This document shows, one piece after another, positions 9,345 through 19,400 of a stretch of DNA of 37,968 nt (position 1 is the first letter of the stretch; the number at the start of each line of letters is the position of its first letter). This DNA comes from GCA-002701945 sp964442015 (GTDB lineage Bacteria > Fidelibacterota > Marinisomatia > Marinisomatales > TCS55). The stretch covers positions 1-37,968 of the forward strand of contig CAYTYA010000010.1 in the NCBI GenBank assembly GCA_964442015.1, written 5' to 3'. The notes below the pieces were generated by a model. It saw only the letters and a list, made by a program, of their open reading frames with translations, did no database searches and had not been told where the DNA came from. A program made the translations under genes and the position numbers.

Positions 9345-10472
9345 ATGAATAATAGTTATAATAAAATTATGTGTATGAAGAGTCTACATATATTTGTGTT
9401 ATCGATAATACTTATCACAAGCTGTGAAAAGCAATCTACAGAAGATGAATTTACTCTTACATTAGAAATTTCTGGTGCTTTAGAAGGAGATACGTATTTA
9501 GTGAAAAGAGACTCTGGCAAATGGGTTAATATTGATTCTAGCAATATTAAGACAGGTATAATAAAAATGAGCGGCTCCATAGTTGAACCGGAATTTTATT
9601 ATCTTAAATTTGAAAAAAAGTATGTTGGTATATTTTTAGAAGCAGGAAATATAGTATTTAAGGCACATGTTGACAGCTTAGACAAGAATTCTATTTCTGG
9701 ATCAAAATCAAACGAAGAATTAGATTTATTTAAGTCAAGTATTGTACCTATTACCAATAATTTAGATGATCTTTATAAACAATATAGAGTGGCCATTAAA
9801 TCAGATAATAAAGACTCACTAAAATATATAAGTGATTTAATTGATCACAAAGATCAAGAACGTTTAGATGAAACTCTAGAATATGTATATAAAAATAATA
9901 AAAGTGTAGTATCAGCATACTTAGCGATGTCAAACAATTATTATTTAGATTTAGAGGAGCTAGAATCAATAACAGGCAATTTTGACTATTCTATAAAACA
10001 GTCAAAATATGTTAAATCTTTAATTGAAAGAGTAGATAAACTAAAAAAAGTTTCCATAGGATCAACTTATACCAATTTTACTATGGATGATACATCAGGA
10101 AATCCAGTTCAGCTTTCGTCTATAATAGGAAGCAATTATTTGCTAATAGATTTTTGGGCATCTTGGTGTGGTCCCTGTAGAAGAGAAAATCCAAATATTG
10201 TTTCTGTATATAAAGACTATCATAGTAAAGGGTTTGATATTTTTGGTGTATCATTAGATACTGATAAACAAAAATGGATTGAAGCTATAGGGAAAGATGA
10301 TCTGAATTGGATGCATGTTTCCGATCTTAATGGGTGGAACAGTAAAGCAGGTAAATTATATGCCGTGAATGCCATTCCTCATAGTATAATTCTTGATAGA
10401 GATGGTGTGATTATTGCTAAAAATTTGAATGGTGATGAATTGCGAAAAAAAGTAGCTGACCTATTGGACTAG
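9345..10472 (+). CDS. TlpA/ResA-like thiol-disulfide oxidoreductase lipoprotein with DUF4369-like N-terminus
   Basis: An exported thioredoxin-fold protein of 375 residues. The lipobox is ILITSC, the region about 30-130 resembles DUF4369, and a helical linker leads to an AhpC/TSA-TlpA domain from about 230 with the active site WASWCGPCRRE (Cys 275 and Cys 278) and a cis-Pro segment AIPHSIILD. Such proteins reduce or repair disulfides in the periplasm and are common in FCB bacteria. It follows the GGT-like gene by 15 bases and is probably in the same operon. The start is uncertain: ATG 9375 would give a more usual lipoprotein signal length. Convergent with the next gene, 9 bases away. Confidence 0.85.
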   Translation: MNNSYNKIMCMKSLHIFVLSIILITSCEKQSTEDEFTLTLEISGALEGDTYLVKRDSGKWVNIDSSNIKTGIIKMSGSIVEPEFYYLKFEKKYVGIFLEAGNIVFKAHVDSLDKNSISGSKSNEELDLFKSSIVPITNNLDDLYKQYRVAIKSDNKDSLKYISDLIDHKDQERLDETLEYVYKNNKSVVSAYLAMSNNYYLDLEELESITGNFDYSIKQSKYVKSLIERVDKLKKVSIGSTYTNFTMDDTSGNPVQLSSIIGSNYLLIDFWASWCGPCRRENPNIVSVYKDYHSKGFDIFGVSLDTDKQKWIEAIGKDDLNWMHVSDLNGWNSKAGKLYAVNAIPHSIILDRDGVIIAKNLNGDELRKKVADLLD

Positions 10473-10481
10473 AAATTATTC

Positions 10482-11234
10482 TTATCGTCTAGATTGTAAT
10501 TTTGCTAGAAGATGTAAAATTTCTAAATAAAGCCAGATTAAAGTAACCAAAAGACCAAATGCTCCAAACCACTCCATATATTGAGGAGCTCCTCGTTCTG
10601 CACCTTCTTCAATAAAATCAAAATCAAGAACAAGGTTAAGAGCAGCAATCACAACTACACCAAATGAAAATAAAATACCAAAATTAGAATTGCTATGTAT
10701 TAATGGAATATTGATTCCAAAAAAACTTAAAATAAAACTAATGAGGTAAATAAAGAAAATTCCACCTGTTGCAGCAGCAATACCAAGTTTAAAGTTTTCT
10801 GTAGGCTTAATAAGTCCTGATCTGTATGCTAATAATAATGCCGCGAGTGTGCCAAAAGTAAGGAACACTGCTTGATTGACAATGCCAGGATACATGGTTT
10901 CGAAAAATTTAGATATTCCGCCAAGAGCCAGCCCCTCCAATAAGGCATATATTGGTGTTGTATAAGGCGCTAAATGTTGTCTAAATGCTGTTATCAAAGC
11001 AGCAATAAGTCCACCAAAAACCCCAATAAGCATAAACATGGTTGTTCTTGGATCTGTTGGAGATAAATTCCATACAAATATTGCTGTTGTCATCAGCAGT
11101 AATAGACATAATGCGGTTTTATTCACAGTCCCCATTATGGTCATTGTTCCAGTATTTACTTCAGTGTGTCTACCAATAAATGTGTTAGATCGGAGAACCG
11201 GGTTTCCAGATCTTAAAGAAAGATGATTATTCAT
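10482..11234 (-). CDS. Bax inhibitor-1 / YccA-family membrane protein
   Basis: A 250-residue integral membrane protein with about seven hydrophobic segments starting near residue 38 and a soluble N-terminus. ALLEGLALGGISKFFE and VVVIAALNLVLDFDFIEEG, with the closing acidic DFDFIEEGAE loop, are characteristic of the bacterial Bax1-I group. Relatives are proton- or calcium-sensitive channels or leak proteins; the bacterial physiological role is poorly defined. The start codon overlaps the end of glyS by 8 bases (ATGAATAA), so translation is probably coupled and the gene is the last of the long minus-strand run. Confidence 0.85.
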   Translation of the reverse strand: MNNHLSLRSGNPVLRSNTFIGRHTEVNTGTMTIMGTVNKTALCLLLLMTTAIFVWNLSPTDPRTTMFMLIGVFGGLIAALITAFRQHLAPYTTPIYALLEGLALGGISKFFETMYPGIVNQAVFLTFGTLAALLLAYRSGLIKPTENFKLGIAAATGGIFFIYLISFILSFFGINIPLIHSNSNFGILFSFGVVVIAALNLVLDFDFIEEGAERGAPQYMEWFGAFGLLVTLIWLYLEILHLLAKLQSRR

Positions 11235-12573
11235 AAGATTCCATTCTATTTTGTATGATATTTTTTAAATCATTGATCGGTACACGATCCTGTTTTTGAT
11301 TATCTCTATTTCTTAATGTTACAGTATTATTTTCTTTAGATTCATGATCTACAGTAATACAGAAAGGCGTCCCAGCTTCATCTTGTCTGTAATATCTTTT
11401 ACCAATGGATCCTTGTTGATCATAAAGCACTTTAAAACTATCCATTAAATTATCGACAATTTCATGTCCAATTTCTGGTAACCCATCTTTTTTTACCAAT
11501 GGACAAACCACTGCTTTTACCGGTGCTAATTTTGGATGAACTTTCATAACGATACGTTTATTTTCAGAGTCATCCCAATACGCATCACACAGTATAGTTA
11601 ATAACATACGATTTAAACCTGCCGAGGTTTCAATTATGAATGGAAAATATTTTTCATTCAATAATTGATCTGAATATTGCATGTTTTTCCCAGAAAATTC
11701 TTGGTGTCTTTGTAAGTCAAAATCTGTACGGTTATGTATTCCTTCGACTTCAGACCAGCCAAATGGAAACTCATATTCAATATCCCAAGCTTCTTTTGCA
11801 TAATGAGCTAGTTCATCTTTCCCATGTTCCTGGAAACGTAATTTTTCTTTATTAACCCCTAATTCATCAATATAAAAGTTGAATCGCTTATTTTTCCATT
11901 CCAACATAGCATCATCATCAGTATCTGGTTTAACAAAATACTGCATTTCCATTTGTTCAAATTCTCTTGTTCTAAAAATAAAATTTCTTGCAATTATTTC
12001 ATTACGGAATGCTTTTCCAATTTGGGCAATTCCAAATGGTAGTTTTTGGCGCATGGAGCCTTGCACTAATAAATAATTTACATAGATCCCTTGTGCAGTT
12101 TCTGGCCTCAAATAAGCAATGTCGCTATCCGATTCTATAGGGCCAATACTTGTTTTGAACATCAAATTAAATTGCCGTGGATTTGTTAAATTGCCAGTTG
12201 TACCACATTTTAGACATTGGATTTCACCCCATTCCGCATTTAAAAAATCTTCATTAACAAGTTCATCTGCTCGATAACGAGCTTTACACTGCTTACAATC
12301 AACCAAAGGATCATTGAATGCATCAACATGCCCGGAGGCTTCCCAGATTTTTGGGTGCATCAATATCCCACTATCAAGTCCAAGGATATTCTCATGATTT
12401 TGAGTCATACATTTCCACCATAATTGAGAAATGTTATTTTTTAACTCAACGCCCAAAGGGCCATAATCGTATACTGCTCCAAATCCGCCATATATCTCAG
12501 AACTTTGAAATATAAAACCTCTTCTTTTACAAAGAGAAATTATTTTATCTAATGAAGATTCTGACGTAGGCAT
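11227..12573 (-). CDS. glyS: Glycyl-tRNA synthetase (single-chain dimeric type)
   Basis: Charges tRNA-Gly. Class II core with SSEIYGGFGAVYDYGPLGVE near the N-terminus, motif 2-type FRNEI and RTREFEQMEMQYF, and a C-terminal anticodon-binding domain (VKAVVCPLVKK onward). CKQCK and CLKCG form a possible zinc knuckle. The length of 448 residues fits the bacterial alpha2 type (glyQS style) and not the alpha2beta2 type. I place the start at ATG 12573 because topA stops at 12575 and the bases read TAA-T-ATG; the longer frame back to 12630 would add a Lys-rich non-homologous tail overlapping topA. The 3' end overlaps the Bax-inhibitor-like gene by 8 bases. Confidence 0.95.
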   Translation of the reverse strand: MPTSESSLDKIISLCKRRGFIFQSSEIYGGFGAVYDYGPLGVELKNNISQLWWKCMTQNHENILGLDSGILMHPKIWEASGHVDAFNDPLVDCKQCKARYRADELVNEDFLNAEWGEIQCLKCGTTGNLTNPRQFNLMFKTSIGPIESDSDIAYLRPETAQGIYVNYLLVQGSMRQKLPFGIAQIGKAFRNEIIARNFIFRTREFEQMEMQYFVKPDTDDDAMLEWKNKRFNFYIDELGVNKEKLRFQEHGKDELAHYAKEAWDIEYEFPFGWSEVEGIHNRTDFDLQRHQEFSGKNMQYSDQLLNEKYFPFIIETSAGLNRMLLTILCDAYWDDSENKRIVMKVHPKLAPVKAVVCPLVKKDGLPEIGHEIVDNLMDSFKVLYDQQGSIGKRYYRQDEAGTPFCITVDHESKENNTVTLRNRDNQKQDRVPINDLKNIIQNRMESYE

Positions 12574-12574
12574 A

Positions 12575-15094
12575 TTAGTTTTTCTTTTTTCTGCGTTTTC
12601 TTTTTGTTGGTCCTTTTGCTTTTTTTTCATTTATTAATTCAGTTGCCTGCTCAAGAGTAATCGATTCAGGGTCAAAGGAATTATTTAATGAAGCATTTAT
12701 CTTTCCATCTGAAATATATGGACCATAACGACCATTTTTTACAACAAGTTCTTTTTTACTATCTGGATGAGAACCAAGAGATCGTAATGTTGAGCTTTTT
12801 TTATTTCTATTAGCAAGAAGCTCTACAGCTTTTTCAAGTGTAATATCCAATGGGGTTTCCGGACCTCTAAGTGATGCATTTTTCTTGCCCATTTTTATAT
12901 ATGGACCATATCTACCATAATCAGCAAAAATTGGTTCCTTGTTTTCCGGGTGTTCTCCAATATTCCTTGGTAGAGAAAGGAGTAATAAAGCATATTCAAT
13001 ATTTACATTTTCTAATTCAACATTCTTTGGAATAGATTTTCTTGTTTTAGAATCTCCTAATTGAACATATGGACCATATGGACCAACTTTTAATAAGATA
13101 TTTTGGCCTGTATCAGGATCTGCTCCCAGTTCTTTATCTTCTTTATCAGGGTTTGCATTAAGAATTTCCAATGCCTTTTCAATTGTGATATCTCCAGGAG
13201 CTAGGATGTCAGGAATATTTCTTCGCACATCTCCCTGTTGGATATATGGCCCATAATTTCCAACACGAGCTATAATTGGATCTTTTTCATTTCCATTTAA
13301 CGGGATAATGCAAGCTTTAGGAATGTCTATTTTTTCATCAAGCATTTTTAGTAAACCAGCTTCTGATTCTGATCCAAAATAAAATTCTTTCATAAAGGGA
13401 AGAGAGTTTTGCTCTCCTCTTGCAATTGCATCTAGAGCATCTTCCATCCCTGCAGTAAATTTTGTATCAACCAAAGGATTAAAATGATTCTCAAGTAATT
13501 GTGTAACGGCAAATGCTAGGAAGGTTGGTGTAAGAGATCCTTTATTGTTTCTAACATAATCCTTTTGTTGAATTTTATTAATGATTGATGAATAAGTAGA
13601 GGGTCTTCCGATTCCATCAGCTTCCATCTCTTTTACAAGACTTGCTTCTGTAAATCTTGCTGGAGGTTTCGTGGTTGATTCATCAATCGATAAATCTTCG
13701 CATGATAAGAGGTCATTTTCTTTTAATTTAGGTAATACATTTTCTTTGTTAATATTTGTAGCCTTTGGATCATCTTTACCTTCAACATAAACATCCATAT
13801 ATCCTGCAAACAAAATTACCTGCCCACTTGCTCTAAACTCTGTATTTTGATTATTAATAGTAATACTTGTTTGTTTCAGTTTAGCAGATTTCATTTGGGA
13901 TGCAATAGTTCTTTTCCAAATTAATTCATACAAATTAGATTCGTCTGCTCCCATAGAATCTTTTATTTCTTTAATAGTTTTAAACTTTCTTCCTGCAGGC
14001 CTAATCGCTTCATGAGCTTCTTGGGCATTTTTTACTTTTCCTTTATATTGACGAGGGCTATCGGGTAAATAATCTGAACCAAAATCTTTGTTAATTATAT
14101 CCCTAGATGCGTTAATTGCCTCATCTGAAAGATTTATTGAATCTGTACGCATATATGTAATAAGACCCGCCTCATAGAGTCTTTGGGCAGTACTCATAGT
14201 TTTACGAGTATTAAATTTTAATTTTCTAGCAGCTTCCTGTTGTAAAGTACTTGTTGTAAAGGGGGGTTTAGGATTCGAAGTCTTTGGTTTTTCATCAATA
14301 TTAGAAACAACCCAAGGACCTGGATTAATCTCTCCAACAAGAGCTTTAGCTTGCGATTCACTTAATGCGATTAATCCATCTTTTTTTAATTCTCCACTTT
14401 CCTGATCAAAATCTTGTCCTTTTGCAATACGCTTTGAGTCCATATTTAATAATCGCGCTTTGAATGAATCTCCTTTTTCCGTCATCAATTGAGCAGTAAG
14501 TCCAAAATAAGTTACCTTTTTAAATTTTGCTCGCCTTCTTTCTTTATCAATAATGATTTTTAAAGCTGCAGATTGTACTCTTCCAGCAGAAAGTGACTGC
14601 TTAACAAAATTCATATTTTTCTGTAAAGTTATCCATAAAACTTTAGATATTTTATAACCCACCAATCGATCAATTATCCTGCGTGTACGTTGTGCTTCTA
14701 CAAGATTTTCATCAATATTAACTTTGTGTTTCATCCCATTGTTTACACCAAAGTTGGTAATTTCAGTAAATTGAACACGAGATATTTTTGAATTTGGTAC
14801 TTCGGATGCAATATGTGCTGCAATAGCTTCGCCTTCTCTATCAGGGTCAGTTGCAAGAATAATTTCAGGGGCTGATTTTGCTTGTGAATTTAAATTTTTA
14901 AAAAAGTCCTTTTTATCATCTAGAATAACTAATTCCATTTGAAAGTCATTATCAACATCAACACCCAATGAACCTCGAGGTAAATCTTTTACGTGCCCAA
15001 CACAAGCAACAACTTCGTATTGATCATCTAAATATTTCGAAATAGTCTTTGCTTTAGAAGGAGACTCTACTATAATTACAGATTTTTGGCTCAT
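12575..15094 (-). CDS. topA: DNA topoisomerase I (type IA)
   Basis: Relaxes negative supercoils through a 5'-phosphotyrosine intermediate. Length is 839 residues. The Toprim domain starts at IIVESPSKAKTISKYL and includes DPDREGEAIA; the catalytic tyrosine is Tyr 314 in GLITYMRTDS. The C-terminus has four Topo-C repeats, each with a (R/N/P)YGPY(I/V) core (near YGPYIQQG, YGPYVQLG, YGPYIKMG, YGPYISDG), and ends in a Lys/Arg-rich tail. The zinc-finger C-terminus of E. coli TopA is absent, as in many other phyla. It is 1 base from glyS downstream and 82 bases from hisS upstream. Confidence 0.97.
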   Translation of the reverse strand: MSQKSVIIVESPSKAKTISKYLDDQYEVVACVGHVKDLPRGSLGVDVDNDFQMELVILDDKKDFFKNLNSQAKSAPEIILATDPDREGEAIAAHIASEVPNSKISRVQFTEITNFGVNNGMKHKVNIDENLVEAQRTRRIIDRLVGYKISKVLWITLQKNMNFVKQSLSAGRVQSAALKIIIDKERRRAKFKKVTYFGLTAQLMTEKGDSFKARLLNMDSKRIAKGQDFDQESGELKKDGLIALSESQAKALVGEINPGPWVVSNIDEKPKTSNPKPPFTTSTLQQEAARKLKFNTRKTMSTAQRLYEAGLITYMRTDSINLSDEAINASRDIINKDFGSDYLPDSPRQYKGKVKNAQEAHEAIRPAGRKFKTIKEIKDSMGADESNLYELIWKRTIASQMKSAKLKQTSITINNQNTEFRASGQVILFAGYMDVYVEGKDDPKATNINKENVLPKLKENDLLSCEDLSIDESTTKPPARFTEASLVKEMEADGIGRPSTYSSIINKIQQKDYVRNNKGSLTPTFLAFAVTQLLENHFNPLVDTKFTAGMEDALDAIARGEQNSLPFMKEFYFGSESEAGLLKMLDEKIDIPKACIIPLNGNEKDPIIARVGNYGPYIQQGDVRRNIPDILAPGDITIEKALEILNANPDKEDKELGADPDTGQNILLKVGPYGPYVQLGDSKTRKSIPKNVELENVNIEYALLLLSLPRNIGEHPENKEPIFADYGRYGPYIKMGKKNASLRGPETPLDITLEKAVELLANRNKKSSTLRSLGSHPDSKKELVVKNGRYGPYISDGKINASLNNSFDPESITLEQATELINEKKAKGPTKRKRRKKKN

Positions 15095-15176
15095 AATGAC
15101 GTCGAATTTACATTTTTCATGATTTATCCAAATAAGTTTTCATCAAAATATTTTATTTTTCTCGAAAATAAGGTGC

Positions 15177-16433
15177 TTATTTTAAACTCTTTAAATATGG
15201 AATAATCGAATCAAATGGCACTGATTGTTGATTTCCGCTGGAAAGATCTTTGATTTGCGCAGATTGTTCCTCTATTTCTTTTTCACCAATGATTATTGTA
15301 ATTGATGCACCCAGTTTATTTGATTCTCTTAATTGAGATTTAATACTTCTTCTTAAAGGGTCAAATTCAATATAAAATCCTTCGTTACGAATTTCCCCCA
15401 AAATTTTTATCATTGTGGATCTAGCTTCATCGCCAAGACCGATCAAATATATTTTTTTTATATTATTTTCAACGAGTTTATCATCACTATCCATAGCTAA
15501 CATAATTCTTTCAAATCCAGCTGCAAATCCAACGGCTGGAGTAGGTTTTCCACCAAGAGATTCTACAAGCTTATCGTATCTTCCACCACCACAAAGGGCG
15601 TCTTGGGCCCCTAACTTACTAGAAACTATTTCAAATGTAGTACGAGTATAATAATCTAATCCACGCACGAGATTTGTATCTAACGTAAAGGGTATATTAA
15701 GATCATTTAATCTTTCTTGAACTTCATTCAAATGTGCTTCATCCTCTTTGGATAAATATTCTGTAATCTTTGGTGCTTTTTTAAGTATTTCTATTTCAGA
15801 TTTATTTTTTGTATCTAAGATTCGTAATGGATTTGAATTAAACCGATTTTTACTTGATTCAGATAATTGATCAAAATTTGGCTTCAAATAGTCTATTAAT
15901 ACCTGTCTGTACTTTTTTCTGGTTTCTGAAGAGCCTATACTATTTAAATTAAGTGTAATATCTTGGATTCCAAGATCAGAAAGAATATTCCATGCAATGG
16001 AAATTATTTCTGCATCCTGTTCAGAATATTGAGAACCTATTGCTTCAATCCCAAATTGACGAAACTGTCTATAGCGACCTTTTTGAGGTCGTTCTCTCCG
16101 GAATAAATCACCTATATAATAGAGTTTTGATATAGGAGAAATTGAATTCAGATTATTCTGTATATATGAACGTACAACAGACGCTGTGTACTCTGGTTTT
16201 AAAGTCAAATCTGTTCCACCTTGATCAACCCAGCTATACATTTCTTTTGAAACAACATCACTGTCTTCACCAACACTTTGCTTGAATAATTCAGTGTTTT
16301 CAAAAATAGGGGTTCTGATTTCACCATAGCCTGCACGGCTTAGGTATTGATGAATATGTGATTCAACATTTTTCCATTTATTGGAAATGTTTGGTAAAAC
16401 ATCATATGTGCCTTTTATAGAACGAAACTTCAT
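15177..16433 (-). CDS. hisS: Histidyl-tRNA synthetase
   Basis: Charges tRNA-His. A class II synthetase of 418 residues, normal length. It starts with KGTYDVLPN; motif 2 is FRRERPQKGRYRQFRQFG, and the two His-specific signatures are visible as LVRGLDYYTRTTFE and the glycine-rich GGGRYDKLVESLGG with PAVGFAAGFERI. The C-terminal anticodon domain follows from about 325. It lies 52 bases after the LptD-like gene in the minus-strand run. Confidence 0.97.
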   Translation of the reverse strand: MKFRSIKGTYDVLPNISNKWKNVESHIHQYLSRAGYGEIRTPIFENTELFKQSVGEDSDVVSKEMYSWVDQGGTDLTLKPEYTASVVRSYIQNNLNSISPISKLYYIGDLFRRERPQKGRYRQFRQFGIEAIGSQYSEQDAEIISIAWNILSDLGIQDITLNLNSIGSSETRKKYRQVLIDYLKPNFDQLSESSKNRFNSNPLRILDTKNKSEIEILKKAPKITEYLSKEDEAHLNEVQERLNDLNIPFTLDTNLVRGLDYYTRTTFEIVSSKLGAQDALCGGGRYDKLVESLGGKPTPAVGFAAGFERIMLAMDSDDKLVENNIKKIYLIGLGDEARSTMIKILGEIRNEGFYIEFDPLRRSIKSQLRESNKLGASITIIIGEKEIEEQSAQIKDLSSGNQQSVPFDSIIPYLKSLK

Positions 16434-16485
16434 TTTTATATATTTAATCTATTGAAATTTTCATTGGATTATAACGAAAATAAAA

Positions 16486-19400
16486 TTAGAAATTTGCCCT
16501 TCTAGTAAAAATACCGCCACGTTGTTCTAATTTTAAATCACGTAAAGTTGGTGATTTAACATTTATTTTTAAGTAAAAACCAGATCCGTATCCATTTGGT
16601 GTCCAGTTAATTGACATTTCCCAACAATGCAAATCACGATAAATTGAGAAATTATGATTTACTAGATCCTTATTTATTAGATTAAAACGAGCATTATATT
16701 GCATTCTCCAATTTCGTGTTAACTGCAATGAAGTATTAGAAGACATCCAGAACGTTTCGTTGGGATTAATTGGATTATTTTTGTTTATACTATAACTAAA
16801 GCTCAAAGAAGTTGACCATAGTTTACCTGGTGATGATTTTTTATTATTTAATTTTGATCGATTACTAAAGTTTGGTTCATCTAGAGTGTACGAATTCGCA
16901 GTAGTATCTTTCTCAACATCTTTCTCTGTCTTTGTTCCAATCCTATTCCCCTGAAATCGAAATCCTGTTGATAGACGCGCATTGATTAATCGGGGCATAG
17001 GAATTCCCTTATTATTTATATTGATAGAATTTATCCTTTGACCTGTTTCATTATTGAATCCATAAAAATCATGTGACAAGCTTAAATCAAGATTCATCTT
17101 TTTTGCAATTTTAGCACGAGCTGAAGATGAAAGATTTGCTAATGGATATTTATCATTTGCAAAATTATAACTTGTATTCATTCGCCATGAGAATAATTCC
17201 ACCTTTTTCTCTTTTCCATCCTCAATTTTTTTTGCTTGGAAAATATTATTTAATGAAAATGTCATTGCTTGTCTTTCTTGTCTTGGGGTTGATCCGGCAG
17301 GTGTACCGGAAAAACGATCAAAAAAAGCAGATTCGCCATTACTATCAGTGTATTCTTCAAAATAGCCCAAGTCTCTACCAAATAATTCCTTTGTGTAATC
17401 TGGTGAATATGAATAACCAATTGATGGAGAAGCAACATGTCGAATTGAATGTATTTTTCCTATTTTAATTGGGAATAAACCATATACTTTAGTATTCATA
17501 TTTATATTAAATGAAGAAAAAACTGTTCTAGCTTCAAAACCATATTTTTCTATTAATTCTGATTGCCCATTAGAGCTATCTAATAGGGAAAAAGTCCGAT
17601 CCACCCAATCCGATTTGAATTGAATACTTGGATTTAAAGAAATATGCTTAAATAGTTTTTGAGGTGCATTAACAGACATATTGTGAGTTATTAATGATGT
17701 TGTTTTTGTCCTAATTGAATCATCCCATATATATTCTGATATAGTATCATCAATGCTTTCAACTGACTCATAATAATTTTGCATTTTATTATTCAGATTA
17801 GCTGAGTAATTCCATGAAATATTATGATACCATTTTTTATCAATAGCATTAGTCTTAAATAATTTGCTTTGTCCATGACGAAATGACATTTTTGGTAAAG
17901 TGTTCGTAGTAATAGTAAGTTGCTTCCCTAAAGCGGAAGGTGATTGGTAAAATATATCATTTGGATTTATTTTATTATCCACCATTAAATCTTTTTTCGA
18001 AGATAAATTAATACTCAATGAGTTATTTGTTTTTTTCCATCGTTTACTATATGTAGCATTCGAAACTGCCTGTTGATTCAATCTGCGTTCAATATCAATC
18101 CCAGTTCGTTTATTATAATCCCCACTACTGTAATATTGACCATTAACTCGAAATGTTTGATCATTACGCATAACTTGATTATGATTCCACCGAAATACAT
18201 AATCACTTTTTACATTATCAGATAATTTTAATAAGTCTCGATCTTGAGCGGAAACGCTAGAAGAAAAGTGTTGTTTTGTTTCAAGATGTACTCCTCCCGA
18301 AAATGCATATCGTTTCCTATAATTATTTGTAAGTCTAATTGTTAATCCTTGTCGGTCAGCTAAACTGGTAGTCAATTTTGAATCCCAAAATTCATTTGGC
18401 GCCCAGTAGTAACCTAACCCATCAATAAATTGCCCGCGATAACTGCTTTCACCATAACCAGGCATAATCCAACCTGACTGTCTTCGTCCACCCTTATGAG
18501 GGAAAATACCAAACGGTAGTCCAATAATTGGTATATTATTTATATAAAATGTAATCGGTTTTGCAATTACCTTATCATCATTTATCATTTTCATTTTATT
18601 ACTTGCAAAATGAAAATGAGGGTTTTCAAGATCACATGTTGTATAGGTACTATTATCAATAAAAATAGTTTCTTTATCTTGATTTCTTATTTGACTTCCA
18701 GTATAAAAACCGTCTTCTGCACTAGTACGCCCTTTTATAACACTTCCTTTTTTTGATGATAAATTATACACCATTTCATTGCCGACCATCGGATCTCGAC
18801 CATCTTCAACTATGGTTGGATTTAAAATATTAAACGTTGAATCCAAATTACTTTGAGCTTTTGCTTCCAATATATTTGTTACCCAATTAACATTTATGTA
18901 ACCAGCATCTAAATTCATATTGGTATAGTCTATTTTTGCATCACCATGTAGATCGGTTTCTTCTTGATTAACATTGTATTTAATTATTTCAGATGAATAT
19001 AGTATTGGACCCTCAATATTTGATGATATTGTATCTGGTTTATATTCTCCTCTTGAGCCACCTGAAATAATAATTTTATCAATATCATTTTCATAAAACT
19101 GCATAATAATTGTATCACCTGATGCAATATTTTCTCCCTGATATATAGAATCCTCAAAAATATGATATTGTGTTGTTGCCATACCTTCAACTTTTAAAGA
19201 GTCAAGTTTCCCATTATAAAAGAATCCATTTAGGCTATTGCCCGATAAATCATTTACAAAATCTAATTTTAATTTATTGTTTGAATTCATTTGGGTTGTT
19301 TTTTGTTTTTTTATTCCTTGAGTATAAGTTTTTACATTGGCTTTTGATGGTATATAAATATTTTCCAATACATCTTCATTATATTGTAATACTATCTCAC

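Noticed and set aside
12574..12630. Upstream extension of glyS overlapping topA
   Set aside because: The extra 19 residues are Lys/Glu-rich and simply read the end of topA in another frame. ATG 12573 one base after the topA stop fits the family N-terminus.
15152..15172. AT-only hairpin between hisS and topA
   Set aside because: Short A/T stem expected by chance in this composition; not a credible terminator.
17127..17468. Plus-strand 113-residue open frame within the LptD-like gene
   Set aside because: Random hydrophobic antisense reading of an AT-rich gene; no family features.
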